Positions 12,017-22,514 are shown, counted from the first letter of the stretch. The stretch: DNA of 64,000 nucleotides from Ailurus styani (GCA_002007465.1 LNAC01000032.1:1187297-1251296), one strand, 5' to 3'. Notes: generated from the letters alone by a model not told the origin. Made by a program: numbers and translations.

Positions 12017-12238
12017 TTTTTTTTAAAGATTTTATTTATTTATTTCACAGAGGGAGAGAGATCACAAGGAGGGAGAGAGGCAGGCAGACAGAGAGAGGGG
12101 GAAGCAGGCTCCCCGCTGAGCAGGGAGCCCGATGCGGGCCTGAGCAGGGAGCCCGATGCGGGCCTCGATCCCAGGACCCTGAGATCATGACCTGAGCCGA
12201 AAGCAGAGGCATTAACCCACTGAGCCACCCAGGCGCCC
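12017..12238 (-). mobile_element. Can-SINE with 24-bp internal duplication
   Basis: A full-length antisense SINE, from T-run to 'ccacccaggcgccc'. The 24-base segment beginning 'tgagcagggagcccgatg' occurs twice in tandem, at 12,117-12,140 and 12,141-12,164. All other copies in the window carry it once. Confidence 0.93.
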
Positions 12239-13006
12239 AAAAAAATAAATTCTTAATCTCTATTTTTCCAACTTCTATATCTACCCCTTATTTAGTTTTG
12301 AACTTGGACAGGAAAAAAAATGTTTATTTCCTTTTCAAAACAGTAATCACTAATGCTTCAATAAGTTTATTCTAAGCATGTCATACTATAATAAAATAAA
12401 AATGCAAATTTGGTCATTTATCTCTATTTGTAGCCTCTATGTTGGGCTGGGGTAAAGAATTCTTTATTCTATTTTAAGGGCATCAGGTCCAAGATCACTT
12501 CAGGCCATGAGGACATAAAAGCTAGATCCTAAAATTTGCAATGTCTAGTGATTAACCACCTCTACTGGTATTAAAAAATACGTACGTTCTTCATGAAAAC
12601 GACCCATCAGAAAACATATGAGACCATGACTGCTTTATAATAAAGATTAATGAACTATTTGTATAATTATTTACTCGCTGTTTTAATCATTAGAGCTGCA
12701 TTTTGTTTTCTGATTATTCAAATTGTGCTGAAAATTACATGCTAATGACTGTCATTAAAATTTTCTCAGGAAAAATTTTTGGGCTAAGTTTTTGAAATAA
12801 GTAACTGAAATTTACATCAAACTGATTCCATTAATTCTTTATTGCCTGGAGTTAATTTTTTTTACAATACTGATATACAAAATGAAGGACACAGTAAAGG
12901 CCAACCATTTATTATGTAATGAATTAAAGAATCAACGGTCTAGAATAAGAACAAAATAAAAGTTCAGAAAAAGAAAAAAAGACAAGTGGAAAAAATATAT
13001 ATATAC

Positions 13007-13177
13007 CTGCTGTGAAGATGGCTGTCGTTCTGATACCTTTATCTTCATTCTGTACGTCCTGAAGGAATGAACCAACTGTTGATGACATTGGTTTGACCAC
13101 AAACTGACAGCGCTCTCTTCTGGATGGCAAAGTAAGTGTTATCAAGGGAAGGCCGTGTCTATAATTAACTGTTATTT
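13007..13177 (-). CDS. MCUB: MCUB exon 3 (coding)
   Basis: A 171-nt exon with minus-strand acceptor CGACAG and donor CAG|GTATAT. With the G carried from exon 2 it reads EITVNYRHGLPLITLTLPSR, then RERCQFVVKPMSSTVGSFLQ and then DVQNEDKGIRTTAIFTA. This is the first part of the matrix N-terminal domain. 'LPSRRERCQF' is shared with MCU, while 'VVKPMSSTVGSFLQD' follows MCUB rather than MCU. The first and last codons are split (phase 1 on both sides), which fits exons 2 and 4 exactly. The sequence continues open for about 30 codons past the donor, but that extension is the TA-rich intron and has no homology. Confidence 0.96.
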
Positions 13178-13656
13178 CTGTCGAGGAAAAAAAAGTAGGA
13201 ATATAAGAACAGATAAAATTTAGTTTTTAAAAAGCAACTTTAAAACACAAGATTCTATGAAGAATGCTTAAATACAGACTTCATAACCCTCTGAATTCCT
13301 ACAATAGTGCCTTAATTATACTACAATTTACCTATTCTCTACCATTCTATAACATTTCATTAAGCATGTGTCACACTTCATTATAATTATCTGCTTAGAG
13401 TCTTCCCAGATGAAGAGCTGTGTTCTTGAGGGCAGAAACTGCTTCAGATTCATCTATATAACTCGTCTGTTGCTGGAGTGGGAATTTCCCAAAAGCTATA
13501 TTATGGCAGCAGAAAGGGAGGAAGTGAACTGGGGGGGGGAATGGAGGGGCACAAGAAGAGTCCATTTTGCTCAGAACCCCTACTACTCCTTTTATTTGGG
13601 AGAATGAAAATACATTAGCATAGGAATCTAAGACAAGACGTGATAAGAAAGCTTAC
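13178..13656 (-). other. MCUB: MCUB intron 2
   Basis: This short intron (479 nt) lies between the exon 2 donor (ATG|GTAAGC) and the exon 3 acceptor. No SINE or LINE is visible in it, which is unusual for this repeat-dense locus and fits a compact conserved intron. Confidence 0.9.
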
Positions 13657-13732
13657 CATCAGGGGGCACCACTGTACTATAAAGATGTGATTGATAGTAT
13701 TTTAGATTTCCGCACAGCTTCACACACAAAAC
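13657..13732 (-). CDS. MCUB: MCUB exon 2 (coding)
   Basis: A 76-nt exon with acceptor TTTTTTACAG and donor GATG|GTAAGC on the minus strand. It encodes VLCVKLCGNLKYYQSHLYST, then VVPPD and one leftover base. It corresponds to the segment just after the variable, arginine-rich mitochondrial presequence, which exon 1 encodes outside the window. The match to the remembered human segment (VLRVKLCGNVKYYQS) is high over the whole length, and length and phase are as expected. This is the most upstream exon found: no MCUB-like start with the expected Met-Leu-Gln... leader occurs between here and 64,000. Confidence 0.95.
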
Positions 13733-13884
13733 CTGTAAAAAAGATTATTTCTTCTTTTAGAAAAAGTGGGAAAATTGAAATAAGTGTCCTTACCAGAAGA
13801 TTTTCCTAATCTTATAGGAGAAGCATGATAAACACTTCAGCTTCCCACACAGACCCAGATGAGCCCTTAGAATAGCTCGCCAAA

Positions 13885-14290
13885 ACTTTCTGACGGCTTT
13901 GTTGTCCCATATGGTAGGCACTAGCCACACATGACCATTAAAGTTAAAATGAAAACTAGTAATTCAGTTTCTCAGTCACCTTTACCGCCTTTCAAGTGCT
14001 CCGTAGCTCCCTGTGCCTGGTGGCTACGGTGTTAGCACAAAAACAGAACATTTCCATCATCACAGAAAGTTTTTTTTTTTTAAGATTTTATTCATTTATT
14101 TGACAGAGAGAGAGATTACAAGCAGGCAGAGAGAGAGAGGGAAGCAGGCTCCCCACTGAGCAAAGAGCCCGATGTGGGGCTCGATCCCAGGACCCTGAGA
14201 TCATGACCCGAGCCGAACGCAGAGGCATTAACCCACTGAACCACCCGGGCGCCCCAATCATCACAGAAGTTCTATCAGAGAGCACTGCTG
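13885..14290. mobile_element. hAT-Charlie-type short DNA transposon, split by a SINE
   Basis: The blocks 'aattcagtttctcagtcacc', 'tttcaagtgctccgtagc', 'ggtggctacggtgttagcac' and 'aacatttccatcatcacag', then 'aagttctatcagagagc', follow a common non-autonomous mammalian hAT element (MER3-like by memory, subfamily not certain). The SINE at 14,070-14,255 sits inside it. Confidence 0.55.
14070..14255 (-). mobile_element. Can-SINE
   Basis: Full-length and antisense. The target duplication 'atcatcacagaa' lies immediately left of the T-run and immediately right of the head. It splits the hAT element. Confidence 0.93.
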
Positions 14291-14525
14291 GGCCTAGAAC
14301 AGCGAAACTGGCTACTTGACTGTGGGCCGTGTTTTAGAGTTTGTGTGGGTGTTTGGCTGACAGTTGTACTGGTGCTTAAGGAAGGCCAGATGACACCATG
14401 GCACAGTACGCCAGAGATGCTGTGGTCACTGAAAGAAAGGGGCACCGAAAAACAAGGTGTCCATAGGCATCCGGCACAAAAGAACCTATATCAGAGGAAT
14501 CAGTAACACAGTCACAACACCCAGC

Positions 14526-14668
14526 GTTTTTTCTTCTTTTCCTCTTCGGTAGGCTCCACATCCAGCATGCGGCAGAACACAGGGCTTGAACTCAAGACCC
14601 TGAGATAAAGACCTGAGCTGAGATCAAGAACTCGGATGCTTAGCTGACTGAGCCCTCCAGGTGCCCCA
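14526..14668 (-). mobile_element. Can-SINE, old form
   Basis: Diverged head at the right ('ccctccaggtgcccca') and short body. The imperfect flanks 'acacccagcgttttt' and 'acatccagtgttttt' are taken as the target duplication. Confidence 0.8.
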
Positions 14669-14751
14669 ACATCCAGTGTTTTTTAATGTATCACCTTGCA
14701 AAGGGTTCTTTAACAGTAAGTGTGCCAGGAATTATGCAATGAAGAATTCTT

Positions 14752-14862
14752 TTTCTGACTTTTAAAAAGATTTTTAAGTAATCTCCATACCCAACATGGG
14801 GCTCGAACTCACAACCCTGAGGATCAAGAGTTGCACCCTCCACTGACCCAGCCAGGTGCCCC
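14752..14862 (-). mobile_element. Can-SINE, old short form
   Basis: 'aagatttttaagtaatctcc' and 'acccaacatggggctcgaac' through 'ccaggtgcccc'. The flanks share 'aattctttt'. It has the short tail type without a pyrimidine section. Confidence 0.8.
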
Positions 14863-15484
14863 AAAAATTCTTTTCTAAATTCTATTTGTCAAGTTTTCAT
14901 TTATGCAATAAATCAAATAGTTAAAAATGTGCTCACTGCTCTGAAAAATGAAACAATGACAATGACTCAAATGATGTTCCATTATGCTCAAAATCAAAAC
15001 AATGTTACCAATAAGTTAAACAAAACATTCATATACATATTTCTAGTATTAAACACAACATCGGGTATTAGTTACAACAAAATATCATTTGTCACCTTAA
15101 TTTAAGGCTGTTCATTTGAATTTTATTTCTAAAAATAACTCACTACTAAGATGAAAAGGAAGAAAACCCTGACTATGTCTTAAGATAGATATAGCTCTCA
15201 AAGAATAAAGATATGCAGAAGTTTTCCAAGTTTCAATAATGGACAGTACAATACTGGGTTTTTTTTCCCTACCACTTTTAAACTACAAGAAACTGAGGAA
15301 AATGTATCCACTTGAAAACATGTCGGAATTCTCAAAAAAAAAAAAAAAAACCCACGTCAGAATTCTCTACCAAAATACTTCTTTAAAAATATTTAATGAA
15401 ATAAATAAATAAATAAATAAAAATATTTAATGATATAAATGATTCTCCATATATAAAAGTCAAATACAAAACCGCACGCTGTAA

Positions 15485-16006
15485 AAGTTAAAGCCTTCCC
15501 CTTTACTTCTGCACCAAAATCTCCCCCAGAGAGCATGGCTGTTAGTGGTGACAAAGGCTCTCTCCTTGACTAAACTTCAGTCTCGCTCCTCTCAGCCTGA
15601 CTGAGCCCCATCCTTGGGCATGTGCTCTAAGAGCCCCTTGAAAGGGGGGCAAGAATCCTGTCAGTTTGAATCTCCCTCCTCCAGAATCCTCTCTCCTCCA
15701 TATCCAACCAAATTCCTCATTCTCCACGATCCCCCATGTATACGTATTACCTGATAACCTCCGTCTGCCTTCAGCAAGAATCCTGGTATGTCAGTTCAGC
15801 GAGGAATTACCCTACCCTCTGAGTAATTTTCCATCAACCCTACCCTGCCCTTTGATATAAACCCCCATTTTTCCTTGTTGTATTCGGAGTTGAGCCCAAT
15901 CTCTCTCCCCACCGCGACCCCCCCCCAAGTCATAGTCCCTCTGAATAAAGTCTACCTTACAACAAGGGCCATGAATAATTTTTTAACAGCAGTTTGGTAA
16001 GTATCC
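15485..16006 (+). mobile_element. ERV-like solo LTR (probable)
   Basis: The stretch has the layout of a retroviral LTR: a C/T-rich U3, a TATA-like 'gatataaaccccc' at about 15,853, a downstream pyrimidine-rich section, the polyadenylation signal AATAAA at about 15,944 and a T-rich end near 'aattttttaaca'. I could not find clean TG...CA ends with a matching target duplication, so both edges are approximate. No internal gag, pol or env sequence adjoins it. Confidence 0.5.
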
Positions 16007-16070
16007 CTCCAGGCTTGTTTTCTCTACATTACCACTTTACATACTAGCTAAATTCTATCCTAGAGCCTAT

Positions 16071-16084
16071 ATATATATATATAG
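16071..16084. repeat. (TA)n simple repeat
   Basis: Seven TA units in a row. Confidence 0.9.
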
Positions 16085-16264
16085 CTCAGCAGCTTATGAG
16101 TCAGGTTCCTAGATGCCAATGGTAATTCCTGATCAGAAAGTATTTATCATTTAATGTGCTGATGGAAGTTTCTGGTCTACTACTGAGGAAATCATTTTAG
16201 AGGCAACCCCTTGACAACAAGGAAATTCTGAAAGGTAGAGCAGTCAGAGAAAACTACCAGAGCT

Positions 16265-16440
16265 TTCTCAAGCATTTGCCTGCCTCTAAGAATCATCTAC
16301 TGTTAAGTAGACAGGGCTTGCTAAAAACACAGATTCCTGGACTCCACCCTGAGATTTTTCATCTGGTAAGTCTGAGGTAGGGTGGGAGAATATGCATTTT
16401 TAATGAGCCCCAGGGTTATACCAAAGTTACAGGTGTGAGG
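16265..16440. mobile_element. MER5A-like hAT element
   Basis: The order 'agaatcat', 'cttgctaaaaacacagattc', 'ctggactccaccctgag', 'taagtctgaggtagggtggg' and 'aatatgcatttttaa' follows the MER5A non-autonomous DNA transposon. It is very old and shared by placental mammals. Confidence 0.7.
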
Positions 16441-16524
16441 CTTACACCCAGAGCAAGTGGGCTCTAGAGGACCCTTGGTGACCCTCAGGGCACTATGCTA
16501 AATTTCTGCACAGAACCATTTTGA

Positions 16525-16640
16525 TTCATGATACTCATGAAAGCCCCTTCTTTATCTCCTTCTGCCTAACAAATCCTGTCATTCCCTCAAGGTCCAGCTC
16601 AAAAGCCATTTCCTCTTTAAGTCTTCCTGCGAGGTCATCA
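16525..16640 (+). mobile_element. L2 3' fragment
   Basis: 'aaggtccagctcaaaagcca' followed by 'tttcctctttaagtcttcc' matches the LINE-2 3' block ('caggtctcagctcaaatgtcacc..aggccttcc' in the family). Confidence 0.55.
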
Positions 16641-16735
16641 TGATGGTCACAGTGGAAAGAACAGAGGCTCTGCATGCAGAACAAGTGGGAATTCCAGCTT
16701 CAAGATATACCAGCTCACTTGATCTTTCACAGGCA
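16641..16735 (+). mobile_element. MIR fragment
   Basis: 'cagtggaaagaacagaggct', then 'attccagcttc', follows the 5' half of MIR ('tagtggttaagagcacaggctctgg..aatcccggctc' in the family). Confidence 0.5.
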
Positions 16736-16855
16736 GAGTGATCAGGAAGACAGGTAGGGGTTGTAAGAACGAGGAGAGGACGGCTGTATTAGAAGATGAC
16801 AAAAGGGAAAATAGCATTAACATAGGAGAGGTCTGTTTCAGCTTCAAAGTAAAAG

Positions 16856-16972
16856 GGGGTGCCTGGGTGGCTCAGTGGGTTAAAGCCTCTGCCTTCGGCT
16901 CAGGTCATGATCTCAGGGTCCTGGGATCAAGGCCCATATCAGGCTCTCTGCTCAGCAAAAAAAAAAAAAAAA
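16856..16972 (+). mobile_element. Can-SINE lacking the pyrimidine section
   Basis: The head and middle are intact up to 'aggctctctgctcagc', then a 16-A run follows directly. The target duplication 'aagtaaaaggg' lies on both sides (near 16,848 and 16,971), so this shortened form was the inserted molecule and not a later deletion that removed a flank. Confidence 0.92.
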
Positions 16973-17105
16973 GTAAAAGGGAGGCAGGTGTTAGTAGAAA
17001 GAAGCTGTGTAACGAGCCTGTGTTGGGGCCATTTAGCAAGACCAGACTGCTTCTAAAGCTCTGACACATTTTCGATTAAATATCTTTATTATTGTTAATA
17101 AAATC

Positions 17106-17535
17106 AAGATGCAGTTTCTTTTTTACATTTTTTTTAAAAGATTTTATTTATTTATCTGACAGAGAGAGAGATCACAAGTAGGCAGAGAGGCAGGCAGAGA
17201 GAGAGGAGGAAGCAGGCTTCCCACCTAGCAGGGAGCCTGATGCGGGCCTCGATCCCAGGACCCTGAGATCATGACCTGAGCCGAAGGCAGAGGCTTTAAC
17301 CCACTGAGCCACCCAGGTGCCCCTTTTTTTACATTTTTAAAAAGATTTTATTCATTTATCTATTTATTTATTTATTTGAGAGAGAGAGTACAAGATGGGG
17401 AAAGAGGAAGAGGGAGAAGCAGACTCTCCGCTGAGCAGGGAGCCAGACATGGGGCTCGATCCCAAGTCCCTGAGATTATGACCTGAGCCGAAGGAAGACA
17501 CAACTGAGTCACCCAGGCACCCCAAGATGCAGTTT
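17106..17535 (-). mobile_element. SINE inserted into the T-run of another SINE
   Basis: The outer target duplication 'caagatgcagttt' flanks the whole block (17,106 and 17,523). The first element is 17,337-17,523. A second, younger-type SINE (17,129-17,323) entered its T-rich tail, making its own duplication 'ttttttacattttt'. Both are antisense. Confidence 0.9.
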
Positions 17536-17593
17536 CCATTGTAAATTCACACTTAAGGGACCCCTCTCTCCTCCATTCAGAAACAACACATGT

Positions 17594-17808
17594 GGGGCGC
17601 CTGGGTAGCTCAGTTGTTAAGTGGCTGCCTTTGACTCAGGTCATGATCCCAGGGTCCTGGGATCGAGCCCTGCATTGGGATCCCTGCTCAGCAGGAAGCC
17701 TGCTTCTCCCTCTCGCACTCCCCCTGCTTGTGTTCCCTCTCTCACTATGTCTCTGTCAAATAAATAAATAAAATCTTGAAGGAAGGGAAGGAAGGAAAGA
17801 AAAAGAAA
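17594..17808 (+). mobile_element. Can-SINE with purine microsatellite tail
   Basis: Head 'ggggcgcctgggtagctcag', normal body, then an A-tail that has turned into a GGAA/GAAA repeat (about 17,776-17,806). The flanks share 'gaaacaaca'. Confidence 0.92.
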
Positions 17809-18839
17809 GAAACAACATATGTATCACCTTGTACCAAAAACAAGAAAGAGACACAATGTGAAAAGCAAGGCTAAAGATGAGAGTCAGCTAGGTTCTGGGT
17901 TCTGCAGAAAATAAGGGTTTCAATAGAAAAATATACATTGTCTATAGCACAGTTTTTTTTTAAGCTAACACATTCTAGCCCTTTTCACTGGCAACTACCT
18001 GAATTCTGGGTAATGGATAGGTAAGTAAATTTTGTCCAATCTAGTAGTGATCCAACTGACTCACACGCACCCCCAACCAGTTTAATCTATAATTGAAATG
18101 CATCTTAAATTCTTTTCTCCATATAAATTTGCATAACTTTCATTTTTCCTTTTGGCTGGATATAACATCTGCCTGGTTCCTTTATATTAGAAGAGTAAAA
18201 TAAATTCTTTAATGGGTGTTCATTTTCATAACTCTATGGTCATATTTTTACCTTTTTTCCTGAAAATTAGAACTGAGACTTTGACCCTTTTGGGGGTAGG
18301 AGAGACTAAGCATAACACATGGCAAGCTTTCCAGTGATGTGATGACTTGATTTGTGATATCTCCAATGTCACTGCATCATTCCAGGACAGGGACCCTAAG
18401 GTAGCAATATTTAAGAACTGATTCTGGTCTCTGGCCACAGGATCCCAGTTGGAAGCAATGTAAAATTACTAGCTAGACAGGGGTGAGTACAGAATCAGTC
18501 TGTAATCCAAAATCCTAATATGTGAGAAATTAAATACTAAGGAGGAACTAACACATTTTGAAGACTAATTCTATTTAAGGAAAATAAAAATAAGTCATTA
18601 AAAACTGACTTTAACATAAATTATATTTAGGGTCTTCAAAGAGATAAAAAGGGAGCTTCTAGAAAATTAGCCTTTAGAAAATCAACAGAAAATTATGATA
18701 AGAAAACTAGTAGAAACAAAAAACTATGATCAACTAATTAGCAATTCTGGAAATAGAAAAAAAATTCTATATATGTGTAAGAAAGCCAGCTTAATGGATT
18801 AGATAGATTGTAGACCGGATGAAGTCAACAGAAAACTAA

Positions 18840-19285
18840 TAAACCAGGCAATATTTCACCCAGCTATAGCACAAAAAGATACAGAAACCTTAAAGAGGAA
18901 TTAATTCTCACACATTACTGGCAAGAATGTAAAATGGTACAGCCAGGGCGCCTGGGTGGCTCAGTGGGTTAAAGCCGCTGCCTTCGGCTCAGGTCATGAT
19001 CTCAGGGTCCTGGGATCGAGGCCCACGTCGGGCTCTCTGCTCAGCGGGGAGCCTGCTTCCTCCTCTCTCCTCTCTCTCTCTGCCTGCCTCTCTGCCTAAT
19101 TGTAATCTCTCTCTCTCTGTGTGTCAAATGAATAAAAAAAAAAANTTCTGGAAAACTTCTGGCAGTTTCTTATAAAGTTAAACACATACTTCCCATGTGA
19201 CCCAATGATTCCACCCCTAGCTGTTTACCCTAGAGAAATGAAAACTAACTTCACACGACCTGTACAAATGCTGTATCCTTTCCAC
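18840..19285 (+). mobile_element. LINE-1 fragment split by a SINE
   Basis: 'tggcaagaatgtaaaatggt' before and 'cccatgtgacccaatgattc' after the SINE are consecutive parts of the L1 ORF2-to-3' region. The L1 piece is short and 5'-truncated. Confidence 0.65.
18946..19145 (+). mobile_element. Can-SINE
   Basis: Full-length young type. The A-tail ends in a single unresolved base (N at 19,145). Confidence 0.93.
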
Positions 19286-19593
19286 CCACTAGCGTGCCTT
19301 CTCCCTGGGAGCACCGAGGGGGCTGGTCTGGTTCACCGCTGTATACCCTAACACACCTGACACAGAAGATAGGGGCTCAATAATTATATGTTAAATAATG
19401 TAGGAATATCTTGAGGTGCTAAGAGAACATAACTATCAACCTAGAACACGATCTTGGAAATATTACTGAAGGTGGAGGGAAATGAAGAGTTTTTGGATAC
19501 ACAGAGATCACGGTTTCCTTCACATACATCTTTGCTGAAGAACTTCAGGAAAAAGGGAATTAATCCCAGATGGAAGCAGAATGCAAGAGAACA

Positions 19594-19985
19594 CCGTTGT
19601 GGGCTGAATTACGTCGTGTCCTCCCACTAACCCACAGATTCATGTTGAAGCTGTAGTCTCCAGTACGTCAGAATGTGAATGTATTTTGAGGAGGTAATTA
19701 AGTCAAAATGGGGACATAAGCATGGGCCCTAATCCACTATGACTACTGTCCTAAGAACGCGAGATCTGGGCACGCACACGAGCATGCACAGAGGAAAGTC
19801 ACCATGTAAGGACACAGTGCAATGAACATTCACAAGCCAAGGAGAGAGGCCTCAGAAGAAACCGAACTTGCCAACACCTTTATTCTGGCTTCCAGAATTG
19901 TAAGAAAACAAAGCTGTTGTTTAAGCCACTCAAGCTGAGGTACTTTGTCATGGAAGCCCCAGGAAAGAGATACAAACAACAAAGC
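19594..19985 (+). mobile_element. MLT1-type LTR (ERVL-MaLR)
   Basis: The order 'tgtgggctgaattacgtcgt', 'gtcctcccac', 'agattcatgttgaagc', 'gtcaccatgtaaggacacag', 'ggcttccagaattgtaag' and 'gctgttgtttaagccactca' is the MLT1/MST LTR pattern. No internal sequence adjoins it, so it is a solo LTR. Confidence 0.8.
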
Positions 19986-20485
19986 TATAAAATATGGTGT
20001 AAATAAACTAATCATTTTAAGAAGCCTAAAACCATTTTTTTTGGTGTTAAAATGAGTGGAAAATTTTAAACAAGATTTGGTATGTTACACCGAGTCGATT
20101 CTTAGAACATGTGAAGATCCTTGTCATGTTCAGGAGGAGGGCAAAGACAATGAAAAACTTAAGACTTTGTTAGAAAAACTGTAATTACGTGTGTATGTCC
20201 AACACATAAAGGAAACCACTCAATCTACTGTTTCTAAAGTGGTAAAAAAAAAAAATAGATAAAAATTTTTCAAAGAAAGTAGAAAAAAGAAAAAAGCTCT
20301 TTAAAAACTAGAAAACAAAACAAAAAAGACTAAAAGAAATGTAAAAAAAAAGTCACTGTGGCAACTCAAGAAATATAGAAAACAAGCATCTACAATTCCA
20401 TCAACCCCTGATTTCGTTTATGCCAGCCTTTCTTCAGATAGATAAGCTCTTGTAATCACAGTCCACGGAGACCTGGTCATTAATG

Positions 20486-20686
20486 GTTTTTTTAAAGATT
20501 TTATTTATTTATTTGACAGAGAGAGAAAGATTACAAGTAGACAGAGAGGCAGGCAGAGAGGAGGAGGAAGCAGGCTCCCTGCTGAGCAGAGAGCCCGATG
20601 CGATGCGGGGCTCGATCCCAGGAACCTGAGATCATGACCCTAGCCGAAAACAGAGGCTTTAACCCACTGAGCCACCCAGGCGCCCC
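20486..20686 (-). mobile_element. Can-SINE
   Basis: Full-length and antisense, flanked by 'tcattaat'. It contains a small duplication in the middle ('gatgcgatgcgggg'). Confidence 0.92.
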
Positions 20687-20835
20687 TCATTAATTAATGT
20701 TTTATAACAAATTACCTAACTCAAAAACTTTTCATAAACAAAACAATTTTATTTTTTTATTTGTTTTAAGGATTCACACGTGATTTTTTTCTTACAAATA
20801 TGCAAAGGCAATTCAAGAAGAAACATCTTTTTTCA

Positions 20836-21231
20836 ACTTTTTAAAAATAAGGCTTTAATTTTTTTAGAGCAGTTTTAAGTTTACAGAAAAATTGAGAGGA
20901 AGGTACAAAGATTTCCTGTATACCCTCTGCCCCATGCATGACCTCCCCTACTAGCAACATCCCCCACCAGAGTGGTGCATTTGTTAACAACAGGTGAGCC
21001 TACACTGACACATCATAACCCCCCAGGGTCCACAGCTGACAGCAGGGCTCACTCTTGGTGCACAATCAGTGACTCCAGACAAACACATAACAGCATGTCT
21101 CCACCACAGCATCACACAGCGTAGGTTAACTGCCTGAAAAATCCTCTGCTCCGCCTAGTCATCCCTTTCTCTCTCACCATCCCAACTCCTGGCAACCACT
21201 AATCTTTTTACTGTCTCCACAGTTTTGCCTT
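20836..21231 (-). mobile_element. Old LINE-1 3' region, antisense
   Basis: 'gttttaagtttacagaaaaa', 'cagagtggtgcatttgttaa' and 'ctttttactgtctccacag' follow the antisense 3' region of an older mammalian L1. A similar stretch occurs at 28,985-29,480. It is interrupted on the right by the 3' end of a younger L1. Confidence 0.65.
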
Positions 21232-21641
21232 TATTGTTATTCTAACATAGAATGTATTGTTTGTTTCAGGGGTACAGGTCTGTGATTCATCAGTCTTACA
21301 CAATTCACAGCACTCACCATAGCATGTACCCTCCCCAATGTCCATCACCCAGCCACCCCATCCCTCCCACCACCCTCCCCTCCAGCAACCCTCAGTTTGT
21401 TTCCTGACATTAAGAGTCTCTTATGATTTGTCTCCCTCTCTGGTTTTGTCTTGTTTCATTTTTCTCTCCCTTCCTCTATGATCCTCTGTCTTGTTTCTCA
21501 AATTCCTCATATCAGTGAGATCATACAATTGTCTTCCTCTGATTGACTTATTTCGCTTAGCATAATACCCTCTAGTTCCATTCACATCATTGCAAATGGC
21601 AAGATTTCACTTTTTTGATGGCTGCAAAATATTCCATTGTA

Positions 21642-21656
21642 TATATATATATATAC
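21642..21656. repeat. (TA)n simple repeat in L1
   Basis: A TA run at the place where related L1 copies carry 'tgtatatatata'. The length is likely variable. Confidence 0.8.
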
Positions 21657-22514
21657 CACGTCTTTATCCATTCACCTGTTGACGGACATCGAGGCTCTTT
21701 CCATAGTTTGGCTATTGTAGACATTGCTGCTATAAACATTCGGGTGCATGTGCCCCTTCGAATCACTACATTTGTATCTTTGGGGTAAATACCCAGTAGT
21801 GCAATTGTTGGTCATAGGGCATCACTATTTACAACTTTTTGCAGAACTTGCATACTGTTTTCCAGAGTAGCTGCAGCAGCTTGCATTCCCACCAACAATG
21901 TAGGAGGGTTCCCCTTTCTCCACATCCTTGCCAACATCTGCCATTTCCTAACCTGTTAATTTTAGCCATTTTGTCTGGTGTGAGGTGGTATCTCATCATG
22001 GTTTTGATTTGTATTTCCCTGATGCCGAGTGATGTTGAGCACTTTTTCATGAGTCTGTCGGCCATTTGGATGTCTTCTTTGCAGAAATGTCTGTTCATGT
22101 CTTCTGCCCATTTCTTGACTGGATTATTTGTTCTTTGGGAGTTGCATTTGATAAGTTCTTTATAGATTTTCGATACTAGCACTTTATCTGATATGTCATT
22201 TGCAAATATTTTCTCCCATTCTGTCAGTTGTCTTTAGTTTTGTTGACTGTTTGCTTTGCAAAAACTTTTTAACTTGATGAAGTACCAATAGCTCATTTTT
22301 GCCCTTGCTTCCCTTGCCTTTGGCGATGTGTCTAGAAGTTCCTATGGCTGAGGTCAAAGAGGTTGTTGCTGTCTGTGTTCTCCTCTAGGATTTTGATGGA
22401 TTCCTGTTTCATATTTAGGTCTTTTGTCCACTTTGAGTCTATTTTTGTTTGTGGTGTAAGAAAATGGTCCAGTTTCATTCTTCTGCTTGTGGCTGTCCAA
22501 TTTTCCCAACACCA

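Larger units (their letters stand above)
8408..13006 (-). other. MCUB: MCUB intron 3
   Basis: This intron joins exon 3 (donor GT at 13,006-13,005, followed by a TATATATA run) to exon 4 (acceptor AG at 8,409-8,408). Contents recognised: an A/C-rich simple repeat near 9,268-9,304, an L2 piece at about 10,480-10,800, the assembly gap at 10,801-11,444, an inverted pair of L1 pieces at 11,485-12,016 and a SINE at 12,017-12,238. In 8,410-9,260, 9,310-10,470 and 12,240-13,000 I see no gene or clear repeat. Confidence 0.85.

Noticed and set aside
12040..12240. Recurring short reading frames of the '[32 protein letters not shown]' kind (translations no longer than noted in part), seen at many places such as 7,043, 16,738, 32,807, 47,066, 60,148 and 62,786.
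   Set aside because: They are all translations of the same Can-SINE body in one frame or its shifted partner. The repetition is of DNA, not of a protein family.
21829..22182. Protein-coding gene on the minus strand at 21,829-22,182 and similar frames at 5,862, 25,266, 25,604 and 60,545.
   Set aside because: These are L1 ORF2 fragments broken by frameshifts, stops and insertions.
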